A stretch of DNA of 64,000 nucleotides. It comes from Brachypterus glaber (taxonomy: Eukaryota > Arthropoda > Insecta > Coleoptera > Kateretidae). The notes under the pieces were generated by a model that saw only the letters and a program-made list of their open reading frames with translations, did no database searches and was not told the origin of the DNA. Positions 21,613 through 33,950 of this stretch are shown here, in pieces; position 1 is the first letter of the stretch; each line of letters opens with the position of its first letter. Position numbers and translations under genes: made by a program. The stretch spans positions 37,786,774-37,850,773 of the forward strand of contig OY294049.1 in NCBI GenBank assembly GCA_958510825.1, read 5' to 3'.

Positions 21613-24600
21613 AAAGAAATAAATTCGCTATCGCTTGTGCAAAAACCGAAATCCTTAGCCTTCTCATTGTTGTTAAATAACGCGAGAATGTTGCTGTCAT
21701 CGTTACTGTCGGGAAGTTTTAACGGATCTTCAAGTGCCGGCGTTGACCACATAGAGTTGTTCTGACCATCTAAAAAGAAAACTTGAGTGAGTGTGTGTGT
21801 TTTTATCAGTGATTTGCAGGTTCGTTCCTTTTTTTAACATTAGGCAAAATCACAATGGCTTTGTCAAGAAATTTTTTGACAGCATCAAAACTAAGATGGC
21901 GACGGCCATCTTGTTAAAATTAACGAAAACTAATGATTTATAGATTTAAGTAAACTTACAGCTATTGTCTCCGTGTTGTCGTCCGTAATCTCACTGAGTG
22001 ACATCGGTTCCTTCAGTAACCCTGTAGTTTTTATACGAATTTTCGGGAAATCAGATTCTGGGGGTGGCGTGGGTTCCGCCCCTGGACATTACCGTACTCC
22101 TTTTCTGCAGCTGCAGCTCCCGCGTCGTTATTGTTTCAATACCATCCATTTCACCTTTACGAAAAACGTAGAATGTTAGTATTCCTTTATTTAGGGCCGG
22201 CTTATCATGGTTCATATAATTGTCAGACAACATTGAGAAATTATCTTTGCCAGATCAATCACAAATCACCTCAATAACGAATTTCCATAGTAACTTGTCA
22301 TAATAATTACCAAGATGGCCGCATTTGACCTCATAGGAGCCAGCCATCTTGGTTTTATGATAACTTGTCACAGAAATTATAGTTTTCATTTTAAAATGAC
22401 AAATGATGATTTTAAATTTATAAATAGGGTCACTCCATCCGGCAGCACCCAATATTTAAAAATTTTGAAAGGTAAAAACGATTCTCGGTGACGCGATCGG
22501 CAATAATCGTTGAAATTTAAACTGTCAGTAACATAACCTATAAATTTGTATTCTAAATTCTAAAAAATACGAACCTGCGTCTGCTAGTGCGTCAACTTCT
22601 GGAGTAACAGACGGAGTTTGAACGTCAGTGTTGGAACCGGGACTGTTTGGACTCTGAGCTTGGCTCACATCGACGAAATTTGGTGAAAAAGTAACGTTGG
22701 CTTCGGTTGGTTCATTTTCTTCAGGGAAGGTGGGTTCCTCCTTGGCTTCTTTCGTAGCTTCGGGGCCCTCCGCCTCCCCGTTCTCGATTTTTACATCCAC
22801 TCCTTGTGGGTTTTCCGAGTCTAAAGCAACAGAAACAAAAATGTATTAACAGAATAAACGCAAGGTAGGTAGGTAGGTTAAGTCGTCGCGTTATGTAAGA
22901 AAACCAAAATGTGAAGAACGCGCTACTTTTATCTCGTACCTACGTGATTGGTTTTCTTAGATAACATTCTGGAAGAGGCTATTTTCACGTCCGACGTACA
23001 CGAAGCTATTTCCACGTCCAGTATTTTTTTTTGGCCGATTTTTAGAGTTTGGACTTTTAACTTTTAAAGTATATTTTTCGTCAGAATTGTTTTCTCCTCG
23101 TTTAAATGGGTGGGGGGGCTGCGGCCTCCATTAGCATCAAAAACACCAAACAAACGAAAAAATCAAAACAAGTCAAAGAATTAGGTTATGTTACGTCGGA
23201 CGTAAAAATAGCCACTTCGTAAAATTTTACCTCTACTTTATAGGTGAAATATTTGAAAATATACAATAAAGCCTCTAGGTTAATTATTTCAAAATCTAAA
23301 CTAAATATAGCCGGCACAAATACTAGATATATCTGCGTCAAATGATGTTTCTTCCTCCAGTGAGTTAAAACCAAACGCACCAAAGCCAGAGAACGCGATA
23401 AAAATAAGGTATCGGCGTATTCCCCGAATCTGCTGTTAAATTTTTAAGTCGTAAAAGAAATGTTTAAAAAAAACGTCCCCTCCATCCGCTAGCCCTCCAT
23501 CCGCTAGATTCAGCACCATAGTGTTGCAGGTGTCTTCAGAATTTCTATACCTATGTACCATTAAAAAAATGAAGATGAAATATATTGGCCTTCATTTTAT
23601 ACATAGCTATGTATACCTATGCCTATATACCTATGCCTAGATACCTATAGGCATAGGTATCTGTGATTTATTTAATGAGTTCTTTGTAATAAAATAATAT
23701 GTACCATATAATAATACTCGTAATAATAATAATATATAAATTAAATGTATTTTACATTTAGGAGTTTTCGGTCTCGCTAAAACTTAATTCATTATTGAAA
23801 ATTTAAAATGGGTGATGCTCAACACTGAAAAGTCGACTTTAAGATTATCAAAAAATGCCTTTATATCAAATTTTATTAGCACAATCGGACATAAAAAAAA
23901 TGGACCACCCTAATTTCGTGCCTAAAATGTTTTCTTTTTTTAATTATTGGACCACTACGTCACCCTCTCGAGTTAAATTCACTAAAAAAAAATTGGATGA
24001 GAAAAAATCTTGGAAAAAGTTATTAGCATTCAATTCTTTTTCTTAATTCCTTTTTTTATATAAACTCGCAAAAATGAAATTTGATAGGGGCCTGTATAGA
24101 AGAGAAAAATATGCTTTTAAAACAAGTTTACACTACGATATTTCAAAAACGCTTTGACCCAGTGACTTGAAATTTGGAACAAAGATTTTTAAATAGTAAA
24201 CAAAATTTGTTCCAAATTTCAAGTCTCTATGTCAAAGATTTCATGAAATATCGTAGTGTAAAGTTGTTTTGCAAGCGACTTTCATCTTTTTCTCTACTAT
24301 ATTATTACCTTCTGCCAGCGTTGTGGAGTCGTTCCCAGTGGCGGACCCCTCGGGGCTGTGCGAGGGCGACGTCAGTGGCGTCGTGCTCGAGTGGGTGGGG
24401 CTGTTAATAATCTCAAAACTGTTACCGCTCAAACTTTTCAGCGTCAGTTTCAGCGGCGGTAATTGCATTCGTTCGAGTTCTACGCGCGGATGTTTGATGT
24501 GAAACAGTAGATGTTTGTGCAGAAACGGGCGGGTCGTAAAGTTTAGATTACAGTCCCAGCATCGCAGCGGCGTTAGATCGTCGTCTGATTCAATATCTGA

Positions 24601-27600
24601 AAGTAAAGAAACAAAACATACACATACGTAATTTATTTTAATGCCAGTTAATATAGACCCAAAAAGCTACAAGTCTGTCTAAACAAAAGATTTTTACTAG
24701 CTAGTTACAATTACTAGCTTATGTAATTTTATCTACATCTTAAATGTAATTTTATCTACGTCTTAAATGTAATTTTAACTGGAAATATTTTTCCTTATTT
24801 TTCATATTTTATATTTTTTTACATTGGCTAAAAAATGGCGGATTTATTTATTTTTTGTTTTATTTTCGGATTCCCCGGAAATGACCTCTATTTTAGATTT
24901 TTAAATAGAAAACCCTGTATATTTACATGTTTTGATTCAGAATTAAATTCTGAGTTCTCAGAATTTAATTCGAAATAAAAATATACAGGGTGTTCCCTTT
25001 AAAAATTAAAAGTTTACGTCATTTCTGGTAAAACCGTGAATGTAAAATTATATAAATCACCAATGTTTTGTTTTTATCAAATAAAAATTAATCTTAATTT
25101 TGGGGGTGCACATAAATAAAACTCACCCGGTATAACATGTTAAGAAAACAAACTTTTTTCATTTCTCTTAAGAAAAAAAAAACGTATTAAATAAACACGT
25201 TAAGGGAGCATTTAAGTATTACGTAACGCGCGGGTGGTTCTCGAAAACGTTACGCCGCGGCGCGCCGCGTTACAGAGGGGGGGGGGGTCAGTAAAAATGT
25301 TACGTTACACTTAAAAAATTATAAACTTATAAAATGTTTATTGGATCCGTTTTTAACAATGATCTAGGCCTAAAGAGACGGATTCCTTGCTAATTTTATT
25401 GCACACGGCGTGGTTAATAGTTCACTAAATCCTCTAAACAAAAACAAATTAGAGATCAAAAACCATAGCCAATAACCGGTTGCGGAAATTACATCAGACC
25501 GGTTTTGGGTTAAAACACGGAAGCAATAACCGGTTAAAAACCGGTTTAAACCATAAAGTAAAATCTCCTTTCAACTTTTATACTTTTTGTAAAAAAAATG
25601 TTACGTAACAAATGTTACGCTGCGTTACATAGGGGGTGGGGTCAAAAATGGCCAAATTTTGCGTTACGTAATACTCGAACGTTCCCTAAGCGCCACCATA
25701 CAAAAAAAATTCTGTCGTTTTGGGCCACCGAGTACGGTTTAGGCAAGTAACTGTATCTTATAGGATACATGCGACCCAATTGGAAAAACCCGCCTGTATC
25801 TGTTTGAATACAAATGGCGCTTAACGTGTTAATTAAACAAAATTGTATGTCCAAATAAATAATTTTTTTGATTGAAGATATTATTTTTCTTTCTTGGTTC
25901 TAAAAGGGCCAGTGTTTTCTAAACTGGTACTCGTGCGCTAAAGTTTGTTATGAAACCAGTACTTTAATATAGATACTATTTGAAATTTCGTTGTAAAAAA
26001 ACGTTGCAAACTTCAGCTTCATAAGTCAGCTCAGTGTTAAATTTAAATTCCACTAAAAAGGACGCTGCTGTAAATTTTAAAATGCGGTCTGAAAACCTTT
26101 CAGTAATGATTTTCATTTTCCATGCTGGAAACCTTTTAGAGCAGACTTTCCCTCGGATTTTCTTTTACGTTTATTTTTGGATTCGTGCTGTAAAATTACC
26201 TACTCACTGATAAAACCTTTTCGGAAAAAGTTTTTAGTGAAAAGGCTTTTCAGAATCAGCAGATTTTCTCCGTAACTATAAAAGTGAATTTATTAATAGA
26301 ACAAACACAAATTTAGTTTTTTTTTTCACTACAGCGACGCGGAGGGTTATGTTTTTAACCTTTAACCACCACCTACCGGTATATCATACCGCTATAATTT
26401 TCCTTTCAAGTCTAATCCTCAGTACCTTTAAAATAAAAAAGACAAATTTATGACATATTTTTACCCGATTGACCAAGAAACGAGGGTAATGTGTTTAACA
26501 CTCTATGTATGTATCTATGTAGATATGTTTGTACAACTTTACAGCTTAAACGCCTTGACCGAATTTGACAATTAAGGTGTCAAACGAAATCCATGTTTCG
26601 CTTATTTGACCTGTCATCATCAGGGATTTATAAAGAGAAAAAATGAAAAACTCATCCGATTTTTATAAATGAGGCATCAAACGATTCGTCTTGGTAACAC
26701 GAATAAAAGTATTTATTATAGTTATATATGTATTTGCCCACGTTTCAACTATATTCGATTTATTCGTTTTATCATCAGAAAGAAATTTGCTCTACAGCCT
26801 AAAGGCCTAATCTGAATTTGACAATTGAGGTGACATGGGTCATATAAAAGACCATGTTTCGCATATTTGCTGCTATTATCAGGGATTTATAAAGAGCAAA
26901 AATAAATTTTTTTATAAAAAACGGTCAAGAGATGCGTTCTGGTCCCATGAATAATAGTTATTATAGTTATAGCTGTATTTGTACATGTTTCGATTATATT
27001 ATCTGTATTTATCAGCGTAAAATAAAACTATAAACGCTTTATTTACCAAAAAAAAAACTCTCAAAAAGTTTAAAATAAATAATTTATTTAAAAAAACACC
27101 CGACTGAAATTAAAAAGTATAAAACAAGAATAATGAAAAATTAAATTAAATAGTAACTGTCGCAGTCGGAGACCAATCCTAAATATCATACAAATCTACA
27201 AATTCAATTCAAGTATACAAATATAATAATAATATGAAGGCAGAAGAGGCCTCCGACTTTTTACATAATTTAATTTTTCATTATTCTTGATTACCCTGTA
27301 TACAAACCGTTTTTTTGGCACCTCAACTTTATCATTAGTTTGAGAAATGTAGGAAAAAAGACAAACTTGTTTTTTATTTGTCATTCAAAAAAATACTTAT
27401 TAATTTGTATAAAAAATATTTAGTTAAACCACATAAATAACTAATGTACCTAACATCCGGAGTGTACTTCAGAACTTGGTTTTATCACTTGATATGGTAG
27501 TTTCTTCCTAGAAAGCTATTTTTATACGAAAATTACACAGGCCCACAAAAAAATTAAAGTCAACCATACTATACAGGGTGATCAATAACTGGCATGTCAA

Positions 27601-30600
27601 AATTTAAGATGTGATTCTAACCCAAAAATATGAAAAAAAGTTTTTATAAAGGTTGATGCGGAAATGAGCCATAAGGAAGCTACGGCCCTTCGAAGATGCA
27701 CATGTTGAAGGGGGAACAAAAAAAACACCAATGGCTTAGTTTACACCATGGGGACTAAATTTTTTGTCTAGGTACTTCAGAACTTGGTTTTATCACTTGA
27801 TATGGTAGTTTCTTCCTAGAAAGCTATTTTTATACGAAAATTACACAGGCCCACAAAAAAATTAAAATCAACCATACTATACAGGGTGATCAATAACTGA
27901 CATACCAAAATTTAAGATGTGATTCTACACCCAAAAATATGAAAAAAAGTTTTTATAAAGGTTGTTGCAGAAATGAGCCATAAGGAAGCTACGGCCCTTC
28001 GAAGATGCACATGTTGAAGGGGGAACAAAAAAAACACCAATGGCTTAGTTTACACCATGGGGACTAAATTTTTTGTCTATGTACTTCAGAACATGGTTTT
28101 ATCACTTGATATGGTAGTTCCTTCCTAAAAAGGTATTTTTATACGAAAATTACACAGGCCCACAAAAAAATTAAAGTCAACCATACTATACAGGGTGATC
28201 AATAACTGGCATGCCAAAATTTAAGATGTGATTCTACACCCAAAAATATGAAAAAGTTTTTATAAAGGTTGGTGCGGAAATGAGCCATAAGGAAGCTACG
28301 GCCCTTCGAAGATGGACATGTTGAAAGTGGAAACAGAAAAAGCACCAATGGTTTAGTTTAAACCATGGGGACTAAATTTTTAGACTATGTACTTTTTATC
28401 TAGCCTTAAAAAAAGTTAAATGGAAAGTCAAACCATTTTAGCTTGTTATTGGGACATTTCCAAACAGTTTTTGACAAAAATTGAAATCGCTCATGAAGCC
28501 GTTTTTAAATAAAGTCATTCTTCTTCTTCTTCAAATTTTTCCTGACATCACAATACGGAGTTTTTTCTATGACACACCCTATAGCATAGGTACTACCCAT
28601 GATACTTAATATAATCACGACCATTCACACGCCTACTTTGTTAATGTCCAAAATAAGATGACCGTAATTTTAGACATTAACAAAGTAGGCCAGAGTTATT
28701 AATTAAAAACCTTATTTTTAGTAAAATTTTAAGTGGCCGTACTCGGGGCCGTAGTTGAACTCTTTTAGATATTTTTGGTAGTAGAATCACCTCTTAATAT
28801 ATAGGTAAAAAATGACATGTTCTGTCAAAAACTGACAAATTATACATAGTTGTACTCAGAATTAAATTCTGAATCGCAATAAATAAAAATATACAGGGTG
28901 TTCTATTTAAAAATCAAAAGTTGAGGTAATTTCCCGCAAAACCGGAAGTGACAGATTTTTTTACAATATCAAAAAACGCAGTTCTCTCAATTTCCTCTAA
29001 ATTTAATTTTGATAAGTTAATACACCAGAAAGTTATAGGAGTGTACCAGTATTTTGTCTCACCCGGTATTATTAATATTTTTGTCCAAATAAATATTAAA
29101 ATGGCGGGCAAAGAAAAAAAAATGGTGCATTTTCGCAAGGAACGATTACCATTTTCGGAATCAGATAAAGGCAAAAAAATACATTTTTCTAAAATGTAGC
29201 TGATTTCGTGCGAACGAAAATTGACCAAAAGTAATTTTTCCTAAAAAACTCACACTTTCGCTGCCCACCTGATTTTTTTCCTTCCTCAGGAGGAACCATC
29301 TCGATGATCGAGACTCAATCGCTATTAACATGTACTTTTCACGCGCCAGCGCCTGACGCAGGAACCATTTCACGCGCTGGCGCGTGATGGGCACGGAAAG
29401 TGTTAATCGGAATTTTCTTTCAGCTTTTTCGATTTTTTAAAAGTTTAATCCCCCATAACTTTTTTGTTTTTGGGGGATCTTCCCCTTATAGAACTTGATT
29501 TTTCCTGAAAATTTCAATACGATCGAACTATTCGTTCTTGAGTTATCGTGTCTACAAAAATCGTGATACCAGACGGACGGACAGACGGGCATTTGAAAAA
29601 AAAAACTACCCACTATAGGTCAGGAGAGCGGAAAATTTGGCCAAAAGTCAGTGATAAATATTGAAAAAGTAAATACGTATTCGTTAACTAAACACATCAA
29701 GGCATATGTAAACAAAATTTTTTATAAATCGGTAAAAAAATGTAGTTGTTATGATATTTTAAACTTACTTACTTAAAAAAAATCATTATTTGCTTCATAA
29801 ATGAATTATTAATTTTATCGCGTAAAATTCAATCAATTCATTTATTTTTTTCACTGTATATTAACTATAATTAATATATAATTAACATAAATATATAATA
29901 TTTTAATATATAAAACATTAAATATATTATTTCAATATTTTTTTTTATAAAATGCCTTGATTTTATTATATTTGTTGTCCTTCTATTAAGCAGCCCCTTA
30001 AACCCCCGTCATATAATTTTTTTTTATTTTGAAAGTTTTCAAAATCTTGAGTAAGCCTTGTATTCGTGCAAAAATTTAAATTTAAATCAATTTAGAGCAA
30101 AAATAAAATGTTTGTCGATCGGTTAATCAGTCGATCGTTTGTCCCGGAAATATTGTGGGCACGTAAACTTAAGAACGCTTTAGGCTAGAGACTTAAAATT
30201 TGGCATACATGTATGTTACCAAAAGTTCTCGCTCTGTAATGTTTTTGGTAAACATTGGGGTGGGGCAAGGGGGACAAATGGGGGAAAATAAAAAATTGCT
30301 AAATAGGGGTTTTTGAGGTTGCTGAAATTGAATCTAATAATAACAATTTTCTAATAATAACAATTTTCTAACCCCACCCCCGTGGGGTGAGGGGTAAATA
30401 TTTTAAAATATTTTTAATATTTTCATTAAAATTGGTATAGGGGTTTTTGGGGACGACGAATATGAATCTGATAATAAAATTTTTCACTCCCTAAGGTGCG
30501 GGGGTAGTTTTCGTAAAAATTTGTATATTGGGTTTTTGAGGTTGCTGAAAGTGAATCTGATAATAAAAAATCAATTTCACGCCCGTAGCTAAAAAATGGG

Positions 30601-33146
30601 AAAACTTTTTTACTGGAAAGTGTATTTTATACTTTTTACCTATATAAATTAAAAGCAATTAATCTCTTATCAATTTATATTATTTCAGTTATCAATTTTG
30701 GCATCCAAACCAAACCCCTTGAATACCTATTTTTATCCAAATTCAATAAAATTTAACTGATCATGGCGCCATATTAGATCCGCCATTTTGAATTTTTGAA
30801 AACAGATTCTGTTTTAGCATTCTCGAAAACCCCTGAAAACGAATTTTCATCGGAATCCAATTAAATTTTACAGATTTTGCCCCCATATTGGATCCACCAT
30901 TTTGAATTTTAAATTTTTAAAAACTTATTCGGTTTTAGCATCCTCGAAAACCCCTGAATACCAATTTTTATCAGAAAAGTCCAATAAAATCTAACAGATT
31001 TGGCCGCCATATTGGATCCGCCATTTTGAATTTTAAATTTTTATTAACAGATTCGGTTTCAGCATCCTAGAAAACTCCTTGTAACTAATTTTTACGATAT
31101 AACGGCCAAAAGCCGAGTTTTGACCAAAAACGAAGGTCTTCTGGCCCATAGTGCAACCGTATAATACTATTCTAGCGCAGACGCGGTGAATAATACTAAA
31201 ATCTAACAGATTTGGCCGCCATATTGGATCCGCCATTTTGAATTTTAAATTTTTATTAATTCGGTTTCAAAATCCTCAAAAACTAATTTTTACGATATTA
31301 CGGCCAAAAGCCGAGTTTTGGCCAAAAACGAAGGTCTTCTGGCCCATAGTGCAACCGTATAATACTATTCTAGCGCAGACGCGGTGAATAATACTAAAAT
31401 CTAACAGATTTGGCCGCCATATTGGATCCGCCATTTTGAATTTTAAATTTTTATTAATTCGGTTTCAAAATCCTCAAAAACTAATTTTTACGATATTACG
31501 GCCAAAAGCCGAGTTTTGGCCAAAAACGAAGGTCTTCTGGCCCATAGTGCTACCGTATAATACTATTCTAGCGCAGGCGCTGTGAATAGTATAATAATTT
31601 AATAACCAAATCCAAACTAAATGAAACTACTAAATTTAATACCACTAACACACAATGTACCCTTATCCCGTATAGGAATATCCAACAGTGGATATTGTTT
31701 TAAATTTTGCTATACCTAAAAATATCTATACAGTGCGGTCCAAAAGTCACCCCCCCCCTTTTAACTTTTGAACGAGTTGAGATATCGACTTCAAATTTAG
31801 AACTCTTAAATAAGACAACTTAAACTATCTTTTAGCATATATTTGATATTTTCAGCTCTTAAAATGTGGGGAGGGAGGCATGGGAGACACTTTTTTAAAT
31901 GGAATACATGTAATACATCATTTTAAAGCTTATAAAATTCTCCATTTAACTCCATATTTTTAAATTAAAAAAAAAATTGGGTTTAAAATGGGGTTGAAAA
32001 TAGGTTTTGATGTCTAAATTCCTCTAAAAAAAACAAATAATTTTTTAAAAATGCCTAATTTCATCATAAAAAAATGTTAATTATACTTTTAAACTAATTT
32101 TAGTTGACATAAATAAAAATTTATAAAAAATAACTTAAAAAATCAAATGTTTTAGCACAAAAAACTGAAAAATCAAAACCTTAAAAAACATTTTTAAAAA
32201 ATTTTAAAATGTTAGTTTAAATAGAGAATTTTATAAGCTTTAAAATGATGTACCACGCGACCCCCCTTTCCATTTAAAAAAATGTCCCACCATGCCCCCC
32301 TGCCCACATTTTAAGAGCTGAAAATTTCAAATATATGCTAAAAGATAGTTTAAGTTGTCTTATTTAAGAGTTCTAAATTTTAAGTCGATATATCAACTCG
32401 TTCAAAAGTTAAAAGGGGGGGTGACTTTTGGACCTCACTGTAGATACAATGAAGCGGAAGGGGTTAACAGCTTACAAATAGGAATAGGTAACTAATAAAA
32501 TAACAGAAAAGTTGTTATTAATTATCAAATTAATAATAATAACCATTTGTTCGTAAATATTTATAAACCATTTTATTTTTGGTGAATGCGCCCTAATTCA
32601 TAAAAAATTGAAAACCCTTAAGGTAGTTTAAAACTACCTATCTATAAAAAATACAAACAAAATACACGGCTTTAAAATAAAAAGTATAAAAAAAAAAACA
32701 AAAAGAAAAACAATGTGTCATTATAATTTTGCTTCCATGCAGTCACGTGATTTAAAAGCCCCGACTGGACATTTAAAAAGTACAGGCATGCTAAGAATAT
32801 ATTAAATATTGTCATAGGTTACATAAAATTGTTACCTTCGCGGTGGGGGGGGTCTCACGCAAAAATTTTCATTTCACTTACAAATAAATAAAACCCCGAA
32901 AATATTAAGTTATTTCTATGGAAAATGCAAAGTACAAAAACAATATTCTTTTAAAATAAAAGAGAAATAATACCTACTAAAGCAGTTTAAATGTTTTTGC
33001 TTGTCAATAAAAAATTAAATACTAAAAAAAAAAAAATTGTTCTTCGAAGATTTTATTTTATTTTGTACGAGTTTTGTCGATGTTTTATTTAACTTACCAC
33101 TAGTGGGTTCCTCCTTAGTTGTTGTTTCGGTACAGTCTAAGTTCAT
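21613..33146 (-). CDS. C2H2 zinc-finger protein, 5' portion (3' end lost in assembly gap)
   Basis: Exons rebuilt from splice sites: 33146-33098 (starts MNLDCTETTTKEEPTS, GTAAGT donor), 24596-24309, 22820-22575, 22081-21960 (possibly optional), and 21769 or 21763 to the gap at 21612. Exons 1-3 and the 21769 acceptor all join in phase 1. Exon 2 encodes one canonical finger, C-W-D-C then X12-H-X3-H (LRCWDCNLNF...HKHLLFH), near residue 25. After it come a Ser/Thr/Pro-rich stretch, an acidic Glu-rich stretch (exon 3) and PKIRIKTTGLLKEP (exon 4). The last visible exon encodes SMWSTPALEDPLKLPDSNDD and runs open into the Ns. About 290 residues are visible. The architecture suggests a nuclear transcription regulator with further fingers in the missing part; I cannot assign an ortholog. 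Intron 1 is about 8.5 kb and full of repeats. Confidence 0.8.
21960..22081 (-). other. Probable optional exon of the zinc-finger gene
   Basis: A 122-base stretch with 40 full codons (AEPTPPPESDFPKIRIKTTG, then LLKEPMSLSEITDDNTETIA) and a GTAAGT donor. The reading frame is closed upstream by a TAA just before the CCAG acceptor, so the exon is bounded. It starts in phase 1, matching exon 3, but ends in phase 0, whereas the strong acceptor of the next exon at 21769 needs phase 1. A second AG six bases further in, giving a start at 21763, restores the frame. The polypyrimidine tract upstream is weak. Confidence 0.7.
22971..23220 (-). mobile_element. MITE, family 4 copy B, in a zinc-finger gene intron
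   Basis: GAAGAGGCTATTTTCACGTC at left, AAAATAGCCACTTCGT at right, and the inner phrase AATTAGGTTATGTTACGTCG shared with 18974-19226 on the other strand. It lies between exons 2 and 3. Confidence 0.85.
24098..24300. mobile_element. Foldback element ending beside a splice donor
   Basis: AACAAGTTTACACTACGATA pairs with TATCGTAGTGTAAAGTTGTT, with outer pairing of TAGAAGAGAAAAA to the stretch at 24285-24300 and inner pairing of GAAATTTGGAACAAA. The right end is about seven bases from the GTAATA donor of zinc-finger exon 2 (24308-24307). Confidence 0.8.
24905..24998. mobile_element. Small foldback with ACAGGGTGTT end
   Basis: GAAAACCCTGTATATTTA pairs with AAATATACAGGGTGTTC, and TCAGAATTAAATTCTGAG is an inner palindrome. 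A related half occurs at 28858-28910. Confidence 0.7.
25202..25688. mobile_element. TTACGTAA foldback family, copy B
   Basis: Left AAGTATTACGTAACGCGCGG and right GCGTTACGTAATACTCGAAC with GTTCCC; flanked by TAA on both sides. In intron 1 of the zinc-finger gene. Confidence 0.8.
25913..26022 (+). mobile_element. hAT-like MITE, family 2 copy D, right half only
   Basis: Begins near TAAACTGGTACTCGTGCGCT and ends with CAAACTTCAGCTTCAT. The left half is missing. It lies in intron 1 of the zinc-finger gene. Confidence 0.85.
26540..27040. repeat. Two degenerate tandem copies, period about 252 bp
   Basis: GAATTTGACAATT at 26561 and 26813, with TCAGGGATTTATAAAGAG and AGTTATTATAGTTATA-like phrases repeated at matching spacing. 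Confidence 0.65.
27464..28388 (+). repeat. Three tandem copies of a 308-bp unit
   Basis: Unit starts at 27464, 27772 and 28081 with GTACTTCAGAAC; a fourth start at 28389 breaks off. Copies are about 95 percent alike. Each holds TACAGGGTGATCAATAACTG and GCTACGGCCCTTCGAAGATG. No open frame. It lies in intron 1 of the zinc-finger gene. Confidence 0.92.
28389..30039. other. Intronic DNA of the zinc-finger gene with repeat pieces
   Basis: No exon seen. Includes a (TTC)n patch near 28516, a GC-rich palindromic patch at 29340-29395 around CGCCAGCGCCTG and CGCGCTGGCGCG, and a ACAGACGG-rich patch near 29570-29590. Confidence 0.5.
30040..30600. repeat. Interspersed repeat with GAGACTTAAAATTTGGCATA, copy A
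   Basis: Contains GGCTAGAGACTTAAAATTTG, CAAAAGTTCTCGCTCTG and three GGTTTTTGAGGTTGCTGAAA-like segments. The same modules occur inverted at 40000-40480 and 41820-42340. Confidence 0.75.
30740..31590 (+). repeat. Nested tandem array: ~120-bp units grading into three 198-bp units
   Basis: GGATCCGCCATTTTGAATTT recurs at about 30779, 30894, 31017, 31229 and 31427. From 31040 the unit grows to exactly 198 bp (CGAAGGTCTTCTGGCC at 31131, 31329 and 31527), adding ACGGCCAAAAGCCGAGTTTT. Confidence 0.88.
31731..32440. mobile_element. Tc1/mariner-type foldback MITE, TA target site
   Basis: 710 bp from CAGTGCGGTCCAAAAGTCAC to GTGACTTTTGGACCTCACTG, flanked by TA on both sides. The inverted arms are about 200 bp, and the centre is AT-rich. 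CAGTG ends with a TA duplication are typical of Tc1/mariner. In intron 1 of the zinc-finger gene. Confidence 0.88.
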
Positions 33147-33950
33147 TTTTGGCCTATAACATAAACAAACAACATCTTTGGATCAGCAATAATCAGCAAA
33201 AACGGATTCGTCGCAAACAAATTAAAACCAAAACAACAATCAGCGCTCTAATTTGCATAAACTTGTTGATTATAATGAAACAAATTAAAAAAAAAACAAA
33301 ACAAAACACTAAACTATGCAACGTAAAATTTAGTATAAACTAGCACAGACAGCAGTCAGACTACGTAAGAAGCACCGTGTATACTCACAAGCATCTTAAA
33401 CACTAATTTTAGACAGAGCTGTATCATGTGCATTAGTTTCGGTAAAATAACCGATCACAAAAGTCAGATCAATCAGGATAATCAATCGTTTAAATCCGGT
33501 CACTTGATTATTACAATTTAAATTTGACTTATTGTCAAATTTCTGATGTTTTTTTTTCTGATAAGGTGCAATATCCAATATGTATATGTATACAGACAAC
33601 GGTTGGATTGGCGTACGTGCGTTAGTGTACTGCAAAGTTGTCGGGATAACGCTCGAGCAAAGGGGAGGGGTGACCAATAACCGAGGGACAGAAATGGTTT
33701 TCGAAATGCGCAGAGAACCAGCGAGCAAGAACCATTTATACTGGAGGGGAAACCGTATATTGAGTTTGCAACTCCTTTGTATGGGATTTGTGAAACTCAC
33801 AAAGAACGGTTCTGCATAGCAACATCTACGCCAGCCCCGCCGACTCCCTTCTCCCTCCTTTTCCTCCTGTTGGAATGAGATACAGCGGCAGGAAATACAG
33901 TGGGGTTTTTGAAGATTATGTTTTGTAGTTATATTCGTAATTTATGCGGG
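33147..33950 (-). promoter_or_regulatory. Upstream region of the zinc-finger gene
   Basis: About 800 bp upstream of MNLDCTE. The part from 33600 to 33900 is richer in G+C and lacks repeats. I infer promoter and 5' UTR; no precise element is visible. Confidence 0.35.

Noticed and set aside
33396..33800. 134-codon minus-strand open frame upstream of the zinc-finger start
   Set aside because: No conserved features and in the presumed promoter; more likely 5' UTR or chance.
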